From Citrobacter farmeri (GTDB lineage: Bacteria > Pseudomonadota > Gammaproteobacteria > Enterobacterales > Enterobacteriaceae), in NCBI RefSeq assembly GCF_019048065.1, contig NZ_CP077291.1:2542001-2606000 (forward strand): 64,000 nt of DNA. Reading direction: 5' to 3'. Below are positions 51,847-61,532 of the stretch, piece by piece. The notes beneath the pieces are model-generated. The model was not told where the DNA came from. It saw only the letters and a program-made list of their open reading frames with translations, and did not search any database. The translations under genes and the position numbers were made by a program. Every line of letters begins with the position of its first letter. Positions within the stretch are counted from its first letter, which is position 1.

Positions 51847-53202
51847 TTAGTGTTGTGCGTCTTTAAGCTTCGCAATGCAGTCGGCAAAGTTTGGCAACCA
51901 TTTTTCGTGCGCCAGAATCAGTTCACGCGCCAGACCTTCTGCATCGTGGTCAGAATGCACCAGCGGGCTCAGGTTCAGCGCCAACAGCACATCGTTAAAC
52001 TCACCGCTCAGCGCCGCGTTGCTGGCTGCTACTTCAAAGCCTTTGATGGTATAGATCAATCCCAACACTTTCTCATCAAAATGGGTGATGCGTGGCGTCG
52101 GCGTCGCCCCGTCGCGGCCCAGCGTGCAGGTCATCTCTACCGCCCAGTCTGCCGGGATGTTATCAACATGACCGTGATGCGGAATGTTGACGTAATGTTC
52201 GGTCTGCTTGTCATTGAAAATCGCATTGATGACTTCACAGGCCGCGTCAGAGTAGTACGCGCCGCCGCGCTGCTCCAGCTCCTTCGGCTTGACGTTCAGT
52301 TCCGGGTTCTTATACAGATCGAACAGCTGTTTCTCGACCTTCTGCACCACCTGTGCCCGCGCGCCGCCCTTGTAGTATTCACCCATCTCAATCGCCAGCA
52401 TCTCTTTTTGCTTGAAGTAGTAAAGCAGATACGAGCATGGCAGCAGATTCAAAGAGCGAATCAACCCTTCGCTGAACGGCAGATCGAAAATATTTTTCAC
52501 TGTGGACGCTTTAAGCTGGCCCGAGGCCACGCCGTCCAGCAGCTCGGCAAAGCGTGACTGACCATTAACGATCACATCTTTGATGAACACCATGTGGTTG
52601 AGGCCAAACAGGTCGATCGACAGGTCGTCACTCTCTTTCAGCGCCAGCACATCGTGGATGAACATCTTCATCCCCACCGGAATGTTGCACACGCCAATAA
52701 AGCGTTTGAAGTTCGTATGGCGATAGACCGCTTCGGTCACCATGCCGGCCGGGTTAGTAAAGTTTATCACCCAGGCATTCGGGCACAGTTCTTCCACATC
52801 TTTAATGATGTCGAAAATCACCGGGATGGTGCGCAGACCTTTGAACAGGCCACCGGCACCGTTAGTTTCCTGGCCCAGGTAGCCGTGGCTCAGCGGAATA
52901 CGCTCATCCAGTTCACGTGCTTTCAACTGCCCTACACGCAGCTGTGTGGTCACGAAATCGGCATCTTTCAGCGCTTCACGGCGATCCAGGGTCTTAAATA
53001 CCTTCATCGGTACGCCCGCTTTTTCAATCATGCGCTGGCAGAGCTGGTAAATAATATCCAGTTTCTCTTCGCCACCCTCGACGTCAACCAGCCACAATTC
53101 GGAAACCGGTAGTTCGTGGTAACGCTTAATAAATCCTTCCAGCAATTCCGGGGTGTAACTGCTCCCGCCACCAATGGTGACGACTTTTAATTTCTGGCTC
53201 AT
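51847..53202 (-). CDS. chbF: 6-phospho-beta-glucosidase ChbF (GH4)
   Basis: 451 residues, family GH4, needs NAD and Mn. The N-terminal Rossmann [14 protein letters not shown] (about residues 11-24), GVCNIPVGM (metal Cys near 171) and GLNHM (metal His near 200) are seen. It cleaves phosphorylated, deacetylated chitobiose or cellobiose. Confidence 0.95.
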   Translation of the reverse strand: MSQKLKVVTIGGGSSYTPELLEGFIKRYHELPVSELWLVDVEGGEEKLDIIYQLCQRMIEKAGVPMKVFKTLDRREALKDADFVTTQLRVGQLKARELDERIPLSHGYLGQETNGAGGLFKGLRTIPVIFDIIKDVEELCPNAWVINFTNPAGMVTEAVYRHTNFKRFIGVCNIPVGMKMFIHDVLALKESDDLSIDLFGLNHMVFIKDVIVNGQSRFAELLDGVASGQLKASTVKNIFDLPFSEGLIRSLNLLPCSYLLYYFKQKEMLAIEMGEYYKGGARAQVVQKVEKQLFDLYKNPELNVKPKELEQRGGAYYSDAACEVINAIFNDKQTEHYVNIPHHGHVDNIPADWAVEMTCTLGRDGATPTPRITHFDEKVLGLIYTIKGFEVAASNAALSGEFNDVLLALNLSPLVHSDHDAEGLARELILAHEKWLPNFADCIAKLKDAQH

Positions 53203-53321
53203 CGTTTCTCCCTTCAGTGCTTAACACTGGCGTGAATGATGCTCTACTCTTCTGTCAGGTATGACGCAGGCGTCCCGCGTCAATAATGGGCAAGCGTAAA
53301 CCTGGTTGTTGAGTAAAATAA

Positions 53322-54164
53322 TTACTGATTATATTGCGTGAGTTTTTTTCTGTAGCTATTAGGCGTAAATGACGTCATTTTTTTAAACGTCTTAATAAAC
53401 AGACTTGGACTACTGTACCCCGCTTCATAGGCAATATCTGTTACGGAGTAGTTCGTCATCTCCAGTTGTTTCTTGGCAAAGTTGATGCGAATTTCATTAA
53501 TCAATTGCATTGGCGTTTTGCTGTAATACCGCTGGGTCGCTCGCGTCAGGTATTCCTGAGATTTTGCGGACAGGGAAACCATATTCTCCAGAGCATTCTC
53601 ACCAAACTGCGCTTTATTGTGCATCGTTTCCACGGTGGCTTTCAGCCACTGCGGAATATCATCAAGAACCTGTTCTTCACGATAATGACGCAGGCGGTTG
53701 ATAATGTAGAAGGTGACCACTTCAACAAACTCTTCCAGTCCGGTATCGCGAAAGTTGAGCGACGCGATAACCGTCTCGACATAGGTTAAAAAAGCGCTGT
53801 TGGTGCGATAGACCTGCGATGCCACGAAACAGAACGGCATGAGCGGGCTATAGTGCTGTTCAAAAAAACGTTTACTGATGCCAACGTTGAGAATACGCGT
53901 CGCGCCGAACTCGTAGAAGCTCTGATGGTGCGAACCGAGCGGGACAAACACAAAATCACCCCGTTCAAGCAGCACGCGTTTGCCGTTGATCTCCTGGTAA
54001 TAGCGCCCCGTGAGCACCAGCGTGAATTCATAGTAATCGTGCTGATGCAGTCCGCAGGCGCTCTCTGTCTTATTGTAGATAAAGACATGGAAATTCTTAC
54101 CGTTAAACAACTGCTGTTCACGGGCAATGGTGATTTCCGGTGCGGTAGCCTGTAGTTGCATCAT
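53322..54164 (-). CDS. chbR: ChbR, AraC-type regulator of the chb operon
   Basis: 280 residues. N-terminal cupin domain ([20 protein letters not shown]) and C-terminal HTH ([23 protein letters not shown]). It represses chb without the inducer and activates it with phosphorylated monodeacetylated chitobiose, together with CRP. Start chosen at the ATG at 54164 for family length; ATG at 54161 is better spaced from AAGGAG, so the exact start is uncertain. Embedded between chbA and chbF. Confidence 0.93.
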   Translation of the reverse strand: MMQLQATAPEITIAREQQLFNGKNFHVFIYNKTESACGLHQHDYYEFTLVLTGRYYQEINGKRVLLERGDFVFVPLGSHHQSFYEFGATRILNVGISKRFFEQHYSPLMPFCFVASQVYRTNSAFLTYVETVIASLNFRDTGLEEFVEVVTFYIINRLRHYREEQVLDDIPQWLKATVETMHNKAQFGENALENMVSLSAKSQEYLTRATQRYYSKTPMQLINEIRINFAKKQLEMTNYSVTDIAYEAGYSSPSLFIKTFKKMTSFTPNSYRKKLTQYNQ

Positions 54165-54174
54165 CAACTCCTTA

Positions 54175-54522
54175 CTATTTCAGCTTCTCATGAAGCTCAA
54201 TCAACTCTGTCACCAGTTCGCGTGCCAGCATTGACGTCATCAGGTGATCCTGCGCGTGAACCAGTACCAGACTGACTTTCATTTTACCTTCGCCCTGATC
54301 GCCTTCAATCAGTTTCGTCTGCACCAAATGGGCCTCATTCAGCGCCATGCGTGACTGTTCCATCATCGCTTTCGCTGCGTCGAAGTCACCCTGCTTCGCC
54401 TGTTTTAACGCCGCGTAAGCCAGGCTACGCGCCTGCCCGGAGTTGATGATAAGCCCCATCACCACTTCTTCGAGCTCTTCGGCTTCGGTCTGGGTATCGG
54501 TAATATTATCGAGATCCATCAT
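54175..54522 (-). CDS. chbA: PTS chitobiose-specific enzyme IIA ChbA
   Basis: 115 residues of the lactose/cellobiose IIA family, all-helical. The phosphorylated His is in [13 protein letters not shown]. It passes phosphate from HPr to ChbB. Translation may be limited by ChiX pairing to its ribosome site (see 54526-54542). Confidence 0.95.
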   Translation of the reverse strand: MMDLDNITDTQTEAEELEEVVMGLIINSGQARSLAYAALKQAKQGDFDAAKAMMEQSRMALNEAHLVQTKLIEGDQGEGKMKVSLVLVHAQDHLMTSMLARELVTELIELHEKLK

Positions 54523-54525
54523 AAA

Positions 54526-54542
54526 TCATTCCTCTTTGACGG
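54526..54542 (-). promoter_or_regulatory. ChiX-complementary segment over the chbA ribosome site
   Basis: The plus strand reads CATTCCTCTTTGACGG, near-identical to the seed region of the sRNA ChiX (as I recall, AUUCCUCUUUGACGGG); so the chbA mRNA here, including its AGAGGAA ribosome site, can pair with ChiX. The site lies between chbC and chbA. The sRNA sequence is from memory. Confidence 0.55.
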
Positions 54543-54568
54543 CCCGGCATGTGTCGTCACATGCCGGG
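54543..54568 (-). other. Intercistronic hairpin chbC-chbA
   Basis: Perfect stem CCCGGCATGT/ACATGCCGGG around GTCGTC (on the plus strand), ten base pairs. No T run; it likely stabilises the upstream mRNA or modulates downstream translation. Confidence 0.75.
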
Positions 54569-54574
54569 TTAAAC

Positions 54575-55933
54575 TTAGAATTTCAGTGCATTAGCGATAT
54601 CTTCTTCGCTCTCTTCCTTGTCGATAGTGTTCTGCGCTTTGTTCGCGACCACGACGAACGGCAGGTAAATCAGCGTCGCAATCCCAAGGTTGAACAAGGC
54701 GACCAGCAGAGCAGCAACGCTGCCGTTGGTATTAAAGAAGGCCCCCAACCCGGTTGGCATGGTCCACGGCGCAATGTTGGTAATTGGCGGAATGATGCCC
54801 AGATAGTAAGCAATCAGCGTAATCGCGGCCAGAATCGGTTGTACCAGAATGAACGGGATGAACATTACCGGGTTCATGATGATCGGCAGACCAAACAGAA
54901 TCGGTTCGTTAATCTGGAAGATGCCGGATGGCAGTGCCAGTTTCGCCACCTGACGATAATCCGCACGGCGGGAAGCGATAAAGATGGCAAGGATCAGACC
55001 CAGCGTTGCGCCGCTGCCGCCGAGGAAGATATAGGAGTCAAGCATCGGCTTGGCCCAGACGTGGAACGTCTTACCCGCAGCCAGGGCCGCATCGACCGAA
55101 CCGTATTGCTGATAGATTGCGATGTTTTCCAGCGCCCACGGCGTCATGATGCCGCTGTCGAGCGCCGTCAGCGCCAGGGAACCGTGGATACCGAAGAACC
55201 ACAGCAGCGGAACAAAAAGCACGTACGCCCAGCCAACCACACTGCCCAGCGATGCCAGCGGTGTAGAGATGGTATCCATAATAATCTGGTGGAAGTTCGT
55301 TCCCCAGGTCGTTAACGCCCAGGCGATGATCCCCATAATCGAGAGGATAATAAAGCCCGGAATCAATGCTGAGAATGAACGGGAGACGGATGCTGGTACG
55401 CTATCAGGCAATTTAATTACCCAGTTGCGATGAACAATGAAAGTAAACATTTCCGCGACGACCAGACCGATAATAATACCGGAAATGATATTCGCGCCGC
55501 CCAGCCAGTTCGCCCCGACGGCATAGGCTTCACCCACGCTGTATGGCGTGACGGTCATAAAGGCCGCAACGGATAACAGACCGGCCGCCAGGGCGTCGAC
55601 TTTACGTTCTTCTGCCAGCGCCATACCGATAAAGAATGGTGCCATCAGCGACATAATACCCAGCGTACCGTTATAAACGTTTCCGCCGATGCCTTTCAGA
55701 CTATTGAGATTTTCAATGGTTGATGCATCCAGCCGAATACCGAGGGAATAAAAAAACGACCCCTCCCCAAAGCTCAGGAAAACGTTATTGATTAATACAA
55801 ACATGGCCCCCGCGAGGGTTAATGGCATTAAACGAATAAAGCCGTTTTTGATTGCATTAACGTGTGGCTGCTTTCCTATTTTGACAGCAAAAGGAAGGAG
55901 TACCTTTTCAAGTGAAGCAATGACGTTACTCAT
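54575..55933 (-). CDS. chbC: PTS chitobiose-specific enzyme IIC ChbC
   Basis: 452 residues, about ten membrane segments, cellobiose-type IIC. The conserved substrate-binding INEPILFG (about residues 340-347), preceded by a hydrophobic loop, is present. It is the transport channel for chitobiose. It begins 81 bases after chbB, in a gap with the ChiX trap. Confidence 0.95.
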   Translation of the reverse strand: MSNVIASLEKVLLPFAVKIGKQPHVNAIKNGFIRLMPLTLAGAMFVLINNVFLSFGEGSFFYSLGIRLDASTIENLNSLKGIGGNVYNGTLGIMSLMAPFFIGMALAEERKVDALAAGLLSVAAFMTVTPYSVGEAYAVGANWLGGANIISGIIIGLVVAEMFTFIVHRNWVIKLPDSVPASVSRSFSALIPGFIILSIMGIIAWALTTWGTNFHQIIMDTISTPLASLGSVVGWAYVLFVPLLWFFGIHGSLALTALDSGIMTPWALENIAIYQQYGSVDAALAAGKTFHVWAKPMLDSYIFLGGSGATLGLILAIFIASRRADYRQVAKLALPSGIFQINEPILFGLPIIMNPVMFIPFILVQPILAAITLIAYYLGIIPPITNIAPWTMPTGLGAFFNTNGSVAALLVALFNLGIATLIYLPFVVVANKAQNTIDKEESEEDIANALKF

Positions 55934-55989
55934 AGAAAAATACCCTTAAAAACCGCAATTAATTACTGCGGTATATGTAAATGAAATAA

Positions 55990-56001
55990 CTCTTTGACGG
56001 G
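55990..56001 (-). promoter_or_regulatory. ChiX pairing site in the chbB-chbC spacer
   Basis: The plus strand has CTCTTTGACGGG, so the mRNA carries the perfect 12-base complement of the ChiX seed. In E. coli and Salmonella this spacer acts as a decoy that titrates ChiX and relieves chiP. Confidence 0.75.
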
Positions 56002-56014
56002 AAAATTTAAAATA

Positions 56015-56335
56015 TTAATTTGCAGCGGCTTTTTTAATTGCTGCAACAGCAGCCTTAAGCACGCCTAAACCATCGACTTTGCCATACAGCAGCGAGTCAA
56101 TCACTTCTACAGGTTTGTTTGGTAACAAACGCTGAATTTCGGGCAACATATAACCAATTTGTGGACCCAATAATACAACATCGGCATTCGGTCCTTTTTC
56201 TCCGGCAAGGGTTTCCGGGAATGCTTCAATAATAACCGGGACTTCATACTTTTCCGCCTGCGCGCGCATCTTTGACACTAACAAAGAGGTAGACATACCC
56301 GCAGAGCAAAACAGATAAATGTGTTTCTTTTCCAT
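56015..56335 (-). CDS. chbB: PTS chitobiose-specific enzyme IIB ChbB
   Basis: 106 residues. The P-loop-like active site [11 protein letters not shown] starts at Cys10, the phosphorylated residue. It takes phosphate from ChbA and passes it to the sugar. First gene of chbBCARFG. Confidence 0.95.
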   Translation of the reverse strand: MEKKHIYLFCSAGMSTSLLVSKMRAQAEKYEVPVIIEAFPETLAGEKGPNADVVLLGPQIGYMLPEIQRLLPNKPVEVIDSLLYGKVDGLGVLKAAVAAIKKAAAN

Positions 56336-56429
56336 TCAGACCTTCCTCATGTGCGATTATCTGTCAACCAGACACGCCGCAAGTCTCAACCTGCATCTAT
56401 GCTCTGGACAACCTGCGTAACCGAAAAAC

Positions 56430-56450
56430 TTATTTCTGTGTCTGAAATGA
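56430..56450. promoter_or_regulatory. NagC box 1 upstream of chbB
   Basis: TTATTTC-TGTGTCT-GAAATGA, a near-palindrome matching the NagC/Mlc pattern (TTTC-N7-GAAA), about 100 bases before chbB. Confidence 0.6.
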
Positions 56451-56542
56451 GTATACGGCATCGCACCCGCGGATGGTATTTCCTTGACCAACTAAATTGT
56501 CTCTCATTGACCTGGTGTTATGACACCCCTCACACTTCGGGC

Positions 56543-56565
56543 AAATAATTCGCATCAATAAATAA
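56543..56565 (-). promoter_or_regulatory. NagC box 2 upstream of chbB
   Basis: On the minus strand TTATTTATTGATGCGAATTA, the NagC form seen at nagE and chb, whose GCGAATTA half is strongly conserved. The two boxes are about 114 bases apart, which fits loop repression. Confidence 0.75.
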
Positions 56566-56579
56566 GATCATCTCCGTTA

Positions 56580-56606
56580 CAAAAAAACCGGCGCAATGGC
56601 CGGTTC
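56580..56606 (-). terminator. Terminator of osmE
   Basis: AACCGG-CCATTGCG-CCGGTT followed by TTTTT on the minus strand, about 35 bases after the osmE stop. Confidence 0.85.
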
Positions 56607-56637
56607 GTTGAGTTGTTCAGGCAATAGACAGTTATTG

Positions 56638-56976
56638 TTACTTCGCTGCCTGCGGGTCCGTGTCGTACTCAGCGCAGCTCTGGTAGCCTGAATTGATAAC
56701 ATGGCCGGTATCATCCAGCGCCACGAAATAGGTTTCAGCTTTACCATCACGTTGACCCAGGATGTAGGTCTGACAGGTACCGCGAGCATGGATCATGCTC
56801 ACCTCAGACGACGGTTTCCCGGCAATCTGTGCAACCTGCGCGCGGCTCATGCCTTTTTTCACATCTTTGACCACAGGCTGGACAAATTGGTCTTTAGTAC
56901 GATCGTAGGCCGTACACCCTGCAAGCATTGTTAATACTGCTGCTGCACTGAAAATTCCTGCAATAGTCCTGTTCAT
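56638..56976 (-). CDS. osmE: Osmotically inducible lipoprotein OsmE
   Basis: 112 residues. Lipoprotein signal peptide ending LTMLAGC (Cys21) and the SmpA/OmlA (BamE-like) domain, in which [15 protein letters not shown] and the two Cys (CQTYIL and SCAEYD) are conserved. Osmotic and stationary-phase (RpoS) induction in E. coli. Divergent from nadE. Confidence 0.94.
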   Translation of the reverse strand: MNRTIAGIFSAAAVLTMLAGCTAYDRTKDQFVQPVVKDVKKGMSRAQVAQIAGKPSSEVSMIHARGTCQTYILGQRDGKAETYFVALDDTGHVINSGYQSCAEYDTDPQAAK

Positions 56977-57194
56977 TTTTCATCCTCTTTCTAATCAGCA
57001 TGTTATATAAGCCTGGAATAGAATCTGTAATTTTTCAAGCTAACGCTTAGCACGCGAATATTTTGCCAGATTCCGTTCAGGCGGCAGGATGTCGTTTTAA
57101 GCGCCACTCAGCCTGTGTTCTCTTGTCGTTTACACAGCAAAGGGTTAGCTTAAAGACGGTCTGACTTTATTCTTTTTATATTGGGAGGGGGTAA

Positions 57195-58022
57195 ATGACT
57201 CTGCAACAAGAGATCATCAAAGCGCTTGGCGCAAAACCGCACATTAATCCAGAAGAGGAAATTCGCCGCAGCGTGGATTTCCTGAAAGCGTATCTGCAAC
57301 GCTATCCCTTCCTGAAAAGCCTGGTGCTGGGCATCAGCGGGGGACAAGACTCAACGCTGGCGGGCAAACTTTGCCAGACCGCCATCAACGAACTGCGTGC
57401 CGGGACCGGTAACGATGCGCTGCAATTTATCGCCGTTCGTCTGCCCTATGGCGTTCAGGCTGATGAGCAGGATTGTCAGGACGCCATCGACTTTATCCAG
57501 CCGGACCGCGTGTTGACCGTCAATATCAAAGGTGCAGTGCTGGCGAGCGAACAGGCTCTACGTGAGGCCGGTATTGAACTGAGCGATTTCGTTCGTGGCA
57601 ACGAAAAAGCCCGTGAACGCATGAAGGCGCAGTACAGTATCGCGGGGATGACCAGCGGCGTGGTGGTTGGCACCGATCATGCGGCAGAGGCCATTACCGG
57701 TTTCTTTACCAAGTACGGCGACGGTGGTACGGATATTAACCCGCTGTTTCGCCTCAACAAGCGCCAGGGGAAACAACTGCTGGCGACATTAGGTTGCCCG
57801 GAGCACCTTTATAAGAAAGCGCCCACCGCCGATCTCGAAGACGACCGCCCTTCTCTGCCGGATGAAGCCGCGCTGGGCGTGACCTATGAAAACATTGATG
57901 ACTATCTGGAAGGAAAAGCGGTGGATGCCGCCATCGCCAAAATCATTGAAGGCTGGTATCTGAAGACGGAGCATAAGCGCCGACCGCCGATCACCGTATT
58001 TGATAACTTCTGGAAACAGTAA
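57195..58022 (+). CDS. nadE: NH3-dependent NAD+ synthetase
   Basis: 275 residues of the N-type ATP pyrophosphatase family with the P-loop [11 protein letters not shown] (residues 48-58) and [26 protein letters not shown]. It makes NAD from deamido-NAD, ammonia and ATP. A GGGAGGGGG ribosome site lies before the ATG. Confidence 0.97.
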   Translation: MTLQQEIIKALGAKPHINPEEEIRRSVDFLKAYLQRYPFLKSLVLGISGGQDSTLAGKLCQTAINELRAGTGNDALQFIAVRLPYGVQADEQDCQDAIDFIQPDRVLTVNIKGAVLASEQALREAGIELSDFVRGNEKARERMKAQYSIAGMTSGVVVGTDHAAEAITGFFTKYGDGGTDINPLFRLNKRQGKQLLATLGCPEHLYKKAPTADLEDDRPSLPDEAALGVTYENIDDYLEGKAVDAAIAKIIEGWYLKTEHKRRPPITVFDNFWKQ

Positions 58023-58031
58023 GAATGAATC

Positions 58032-58057
58032 AGCCGGATGGCAACGCCATCCGGCTC
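58032..58057. repeat. REP element after nadE
   Basis: AGCCGGATGGC-AAC-GCCATCCGGCT, a perfect REP palindrome between nadE and cho. Confidence 0.8.
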
Positions 58058-58109
58058 CCGCGCCGCCATCGCCTGCGCCCTCTCTTTTTTAATCGTAAAT
58101 GCGCTGCTA

Positions 58110-58129
58110 TACTGGATGAATAACCAGCA
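58110..58129 (+). promoter_or_regulatory. LexA box upstream of cho
   Basis: TACTGGATGAATAACCAGCA, with the CTGG-N8-CCAG core found at the E. coli cho (ydjQ) SOS box. It is a weaker variant of CTGT-N8-ACAG and ends 13 bases before the GTG start. Confidence 0.8.
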
Positions 58130-58142
58130 CCCGGAGTTTACA

Positions 58143-59030
58143 GTGCCACAGCGTCAATCCGTTCTTCGTTCTGAGCCTGAAGCAGCAGTCGTTTACGAAT
58201 ATCCCGAACATCTGCGCCCTTTCCTGGATTCGCTCCCGGCTGTGCCCGGTGTTTATCTGTTTCACAGCGAAAGCGACACCCTGCCGCTCTACATTGGTAA
58301 AAGTGTCAATATCCGCAGTCGGGTATTGTCGCATTTACGTACGGCGGATGAGGCAGCCATGCTGCGACAGTCCCGACGTATTTCCTGGATTGGTACCGCC
58401 GGTGAAATCGGCGCGCTATTACTCGAGGCGCGACTGATCAAAGAGCAACAGCCGCTTTTTAATAAACGCCTGCGGCGCAACCGCCAGCTCTGCGCGTTAA
58501 CGCTCAGGGATGGGAAAGTCGATGTCGTCTATGCGCGCGACGTTGATTTCTCCCACGCGCCAGATCTGTTCGGTCTTTTTGCCAACCGCCGCGCCGCGCT
58601 TGCCACCTTGCAGTCACTCGCTGACGAACAAAAATTGTGTTACGGGCGGTTGGGCCTTGAACCCCTGAGTCGCAACCGCGCCTGTTTTCGCTCCGCGCTA
58701 AAACGCTGTGCTGGCGTGTGCTGTGGCAAAGAGAGCCCGCAGGAACACGACGCCCGTTTGCTGGCATCGCTGGATAAACTACGCGTAACCTGCTGGCCAT
58801 GGAAAAGCGCCATTGCGCTCAAAGAGAGTCGTGAGCAGATGACGCAGTACCACGTCATTAACAACTGGCTGTGGCTGGGAGCAGTTGATACGCTGGAGGA
58901 TGCGGCAACCCTGGTACAAACGCCGGCCGGTTTTGATCATGACGGTTACAAAATTCTCTGTAAACCGCTCGTTTCCGGAACCTGTGAGATTATTGAACTG
59001 AATCCGGGGAATGCCCATGCAGCCAGGTAA
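58143..59030 (+). CDS. cho: Excinuclease Cho (UvrC homologue)
   Basis: 295 residues, homologous to the N-terminal half of UvrC with the GIY-YIG endonuclease domain ([30 protein letters not shown]). It makes the 3' incision in UvrAB-bound damage. It starts at GTG 58143 with GGAG upstream; a longer frame through the promoter is rejected because it would include the LexA box. The last 41 bases overlap the convergent ves gene. Confidence 0.93.
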   Translation: MPQRQSVLRSEPEAAVVYEYPEHLRPFLDSLPAVPGVYLFHSESDTLPLYIGKSVNIRSRVLSHLRTADEAAMLRQSRRISWIGTAGEIGALLLEARLIKEQQPLFNKRLRRNRQLCALTLRDGKVDVVYARDVDFSHAPDLFGLFANRRAALATLQSLADEQKLCYGRLGLEPLSRNRACFRSALKRCAGVCCGKESPQEHDARLLASLDKLRVTCWPWKSAIALKESREQMTQYHVINNWLWLGAVDTLEDAATLVQTPAGFDHDGYKILCKPLVSGTCEIIELNPGNAHAAR

Positions 59031-59565
59031 TCTCGCTAAACAAGAGTTTCCCTTCCGCTTTCAGCAGCCGGAGCGTATGTTTTCCGTCGTGCCAGCAGGC
59101 GCCCTGATCGGCAGTCAGTAGCTTATCGCCCAACTGCCAGGCCCCGCTAATGACAAACACCACGCCGCCGCGCGAGCCAAACGTCGTGAAGGTGCGATCG
59201 GCCACCCGAACTTTCGCCTGGCAGGAGTCGCGTCGGGTCATGATATTAAAATCCATCGACATCTGCCCTTCCGTGAGTTTGGCTTTCACAACGCGCTCAC
59301 CGGCAAAGGTAAACGGCTGATGCTGCCTGAGGGTGTGGCTGAACGCCCCCTGACTTTCCAGCGTCACTTCGCTGCCTTCCAGCAGAGTGATCACCCGTTC
59401 AATTCCGGGAAAAAGCGAAAATTCGCCATTACCGGCAATAGAAGCAATGCTGGCACGCCAGTGAAAGTCACGCGTCGCCGGAGGAAAACAGCAAATTTCA
59501 CGCGTTTCACCAGCGCCGTTACGCCAGAGATTGACCGGCATCTTGCGGATATCAAAATATTCCAT
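58990..59565 (-). CDS. ves: Ves/HutD family protein
   Basis: 191 residues of the Ves (HutD/PF05962) cupin fold: [28 protein letters not shown] and the later [36 protein letters not shown]. Cold-induced in E. coli; function unclear. The second ATG of ATGATG is favoured (five bases after AGGAG). Overlaps the 3' end of cho tail to tail. Confidence 0.87.
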   Translation of the reverse strand: MEYFDIRKMPVNLWRNGAGETREICCFPPATRDFHWRASIASIAGNGEFSLFPGIERVITLLEGSEVTLESQGAFSHTLRQHQPFTFAGERVVKAKLTEGQMSMDFNIMTRRDSCQAKVRVADRTFTTFGSRGGVVFVISGAWQLGDKLLTADQGACWHDGKHTLRLLKAEGKLLFSEITWLHGHSPDSVQ

Positions 59566-59649
59566 CATCGCTCCTGATAAACATCATGCGGCATAATAAA
59601 GCACAACGTCGTTATCGGCAGCCACGAGGATTTTCCTTAGGGTCTGAAA

Positions 59650-59715
59650 AGAAAAAACCGCCGATCCTGTCCATCGCCTCCATTGAGAGGATGGACAAGA
59701 CCGGCGGTCTTCGAA
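59650..59715 (-). terminator. Large branched terminator hairpin of spy
   Basis: On the minus strand ACCGCCG ... CGGCGGT closes a long stem that also contains TGTCCATC/GATGGACA and CTC/GAG inner arms, followed by TTTTTTC. It is longer and more elaborate than the other terminators here. Confidence 0.7.
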
Positions 59716-59731
59716 TAGATCTGCTAAGCGA

Positions 59732-60217
59732 TTACTCAGCAGGTACAGGCATTTTACCGTCACGCGCCGGACGTTCTGTCAGACGCTTCTCAAAATTGGC
59801 ATTAAACTGTTTTTTCTGTTCCGGGGTCAGAATGTTGTAGATCTTATTCTGCGTTTCCATGTGCGCCAGCATGTTGGCTTTGCGCTGCTCTTCCATCTTC
59901 GCAATCTGCGCTTCTGCCTTCGCTTTATCGAAGGTGTCGCTGGCGATAATGTCGTGCATTGCGCGGCGTTCTTCAACAGGCGGACGCTTCATCTGGTCAC
60001 GCTTGTCTTTCATGATCTCGCGGATCTGCTGTTTCTGCGCATCGGTCAGATTCAGGTCTTTAAACATCATGTCATGATGTGGCCCAAACTTACCTTTATG
60101 CTGCATCATCGGTTTGGCGTCTGCCGGCGCGGCGGCGGTGGTATCCGCAGCATGAGCCAGGTTCGCAGCGCCCAGCGCCAGGCCAGAGGCAACAATCAGT
60201 GCAGTTAATTTACGCAT
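59732..60217 (-). CDS. spy: Periplasmic chaperone Spy
   Basis: 161 residues with a signal peptide MRKLTALIVASGLALGAANLAHA and two LTxxQ motifs (LTDAQKQQI at about 57 and LTPEQKKQF at about 134). It is an ATP-independent chaperone of the CpxP/Spy fold that prevents aggregation in the periplasm. The BaeR and CpxR boxes in the promoter match induction by envelope stress. Confidence 0.96.
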   Translation of the reverse strand: MRKLTALIVASGLALGAANLAHAADTTAAAPADAKPMMQHKGKFGPHHDMMFKDLNLTDAQKQQIREIMKDKRDQMKRPPVEERRAMHDIIASDTFDKAKAEAQIAKMEEQRKANMLAHMETQNKIYNILTPEQKKQFNANFEKRLTERPARDGKMPVPAE

Positions 60218-60333
60218 AATCTTTATCCTTCCTTTCAGTTATTTTACGGCTATCTTGTCACCTCCGAAGAAGTGCAGTGCCGTGTTGACGAGATTAACTT
60301 TAACGACTTAATCGTCAATTAGTCAGAGCATCG

Positions 60334-60348
60334 GTAAAACAATGAAAG
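60334..60348 (+). promoter_or_regulatory. CpxR box of spy
   Basis: GTAAA-ACAAT-GAAAG, the GTAAA-N5-GTAAA pattern with one changed half, about 120 bases before the spy ATG; a further GTAAA follows two bases later. Confidence 0.65.
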
Positions 60349-60367
60349 TGTAAAAAACATTTTTTCA

Positions 60368-60385
60368 CCAATTGTGGAGAAAAAA
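60368..60385 (-). promoter_or_regulatory. BaeR box of spy
   Basis: On the minus strand TTTTTCTCCACAATTGGT matches the BaeR consensus TTTTTCTCCATDATTGGC at 16 of 18 positions. Confidence 0.8.
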
Positions 60386-60520
60386 AGAAATTATTGCGAA
60401 GAGTTGAAAGAGAAAATGACAACAGCATGATTTTGCAGGGAATATGAAAAACTATACCTGAGCGGTGATGATAAATAAAGCAGTTCACCAGGAATAATCC
60501 GGATTAATTTTCTGACGCAT

Positions 60521-60557
60521 GAAAAAAAATAAAACCCACAGGCTCACACCTGCGGGA
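60521..60557 (-). terminator. Terminator of the ast operon
   Basis: CCCGCAGG-TGTGAG-CCTGTGGG then TTTTATTTTTTTT on the minus strand, just after astE. Confidence 0.85.
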
Positions 60558-60563
60558 AATACG

Positions 60564-61524
60564 TTAGCTTATTTTCTCCAGCATCAGGCCTGCACGTAAT
60601 CCCAACGCCACGCCGGGATTGGGAAATAGAACATATTCTACGTCATGGGTAACGACAAAACGCTCGGCGCCATCTTCCGCCAGCAGCGTCCCTGCGGTAA
60701 ATGGGGTGAAGTTGAGCGTCTGGCTGTCCATGTGCAGCACAAACGCATCGCTGCGCCGGGTGATCTGCGACGCGACCTGATAGCGGACAGGTGGGGTGCC
60801 GTCGGCCTGGTCAATTTGTCCCGTCAGTAAACAGGTCAGTGCGGCAGACGTCGGGGCAAACTGGCGAAGATCGTTGTGACCGAACGGCAAGGCTTTGCCC
60901 AACTCCAGCGTGCAGGCAAGCGCGCCGAAGTGCTCAGCGCTAAAGTGGGTAAAAGTGCCCCCCGGCGTTTGATGGAACACCAGCGCTTCCAGCCCTGCGG
61001 CCCCCAGCCAGCCGAGAAATGCCTCATCCCAGGGGATGGGTCGCTGGGGCAACACGCCAAAGCGCAAATGGTGAGAGCCGCGAATAGCAGTATGCAGATC
61101 CAGATGCCAGCGAATCGACTCCGTGCCCGTCGCAAAGAAATCTTCCAGGCAGTGTTCAAGCTGACGTGCGCGCTGCGTCTCGCCGCTTTCGGCAAAAAGT
61201 TGCCAGCGCCCGCCAAACATCCGATTCAAATCGCTGTGGCAGTAGCGCTTGCCGTCTGCCAGCGCCTGCGGGTTGCCGAGGATCACCAGCAGTCGCCAGC
61301 GTAGCGTAATTTCCCCCGTCGACAGCGCCATCAGCAGCGTATTAAGCATCTCCACCGGCGCGGTTTCGTTGCCGTGGATCCCGGCAGAGATCACCAGTGC
61401 GCGATCGGTCGCAGTGACGGGCGTAAGTTCGAGAATACCGGCGCTAATCCAGCGCCAGCGAAAGCCCGCCCTGCCACCTTCCCGAACCTCCGGCACCGTG
61501 TCTGCCAGCGTGGCGGCGAGAAAA

Positions 61525-61532
<8 letters not shown>
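60564..61532 (-). CDS. astE: Succinylglutamate desuccinylase AstE
   Basis: 322 residues of the zinc carboxypeptidase-like AstE/AspA family: [11 protein letters not shown] (His53 and Glu56) and WHLDLHTA (His147) hold Zn. It frees glutamate and succinate in the last step of the AST pathway. Start at ATG 61532 ([11 protein letters not shown]); the upstream in-frame start lies inside astB and is rejected. Its 5' end overlaps astB by eight bases. Confidence 0.95.

Larger units (their letters stand above)
56336..56637. promoter_or_regulatory. chb promoter region and osmE 3' end
   Basis: 302 bases with the chb promoter, the two NagC boxes, and the osmE terminator. No open reading frame is supported. 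Confidence 0.65.
60218..60563. promoter_or_regulatory. Region between spy and astE
   Basis: 346 bases containing the spy promoter with BaeR and CpxR boxes and the terminator of the ast operon. No other gene is supported. Confidence 0.6.

Noticed and set aside
58038..58142. N-terminal extension of cho
   Set aside because: It would begin in the REP element and run through the LexA box; GTG at 58143 aligns with E. coli Cho.
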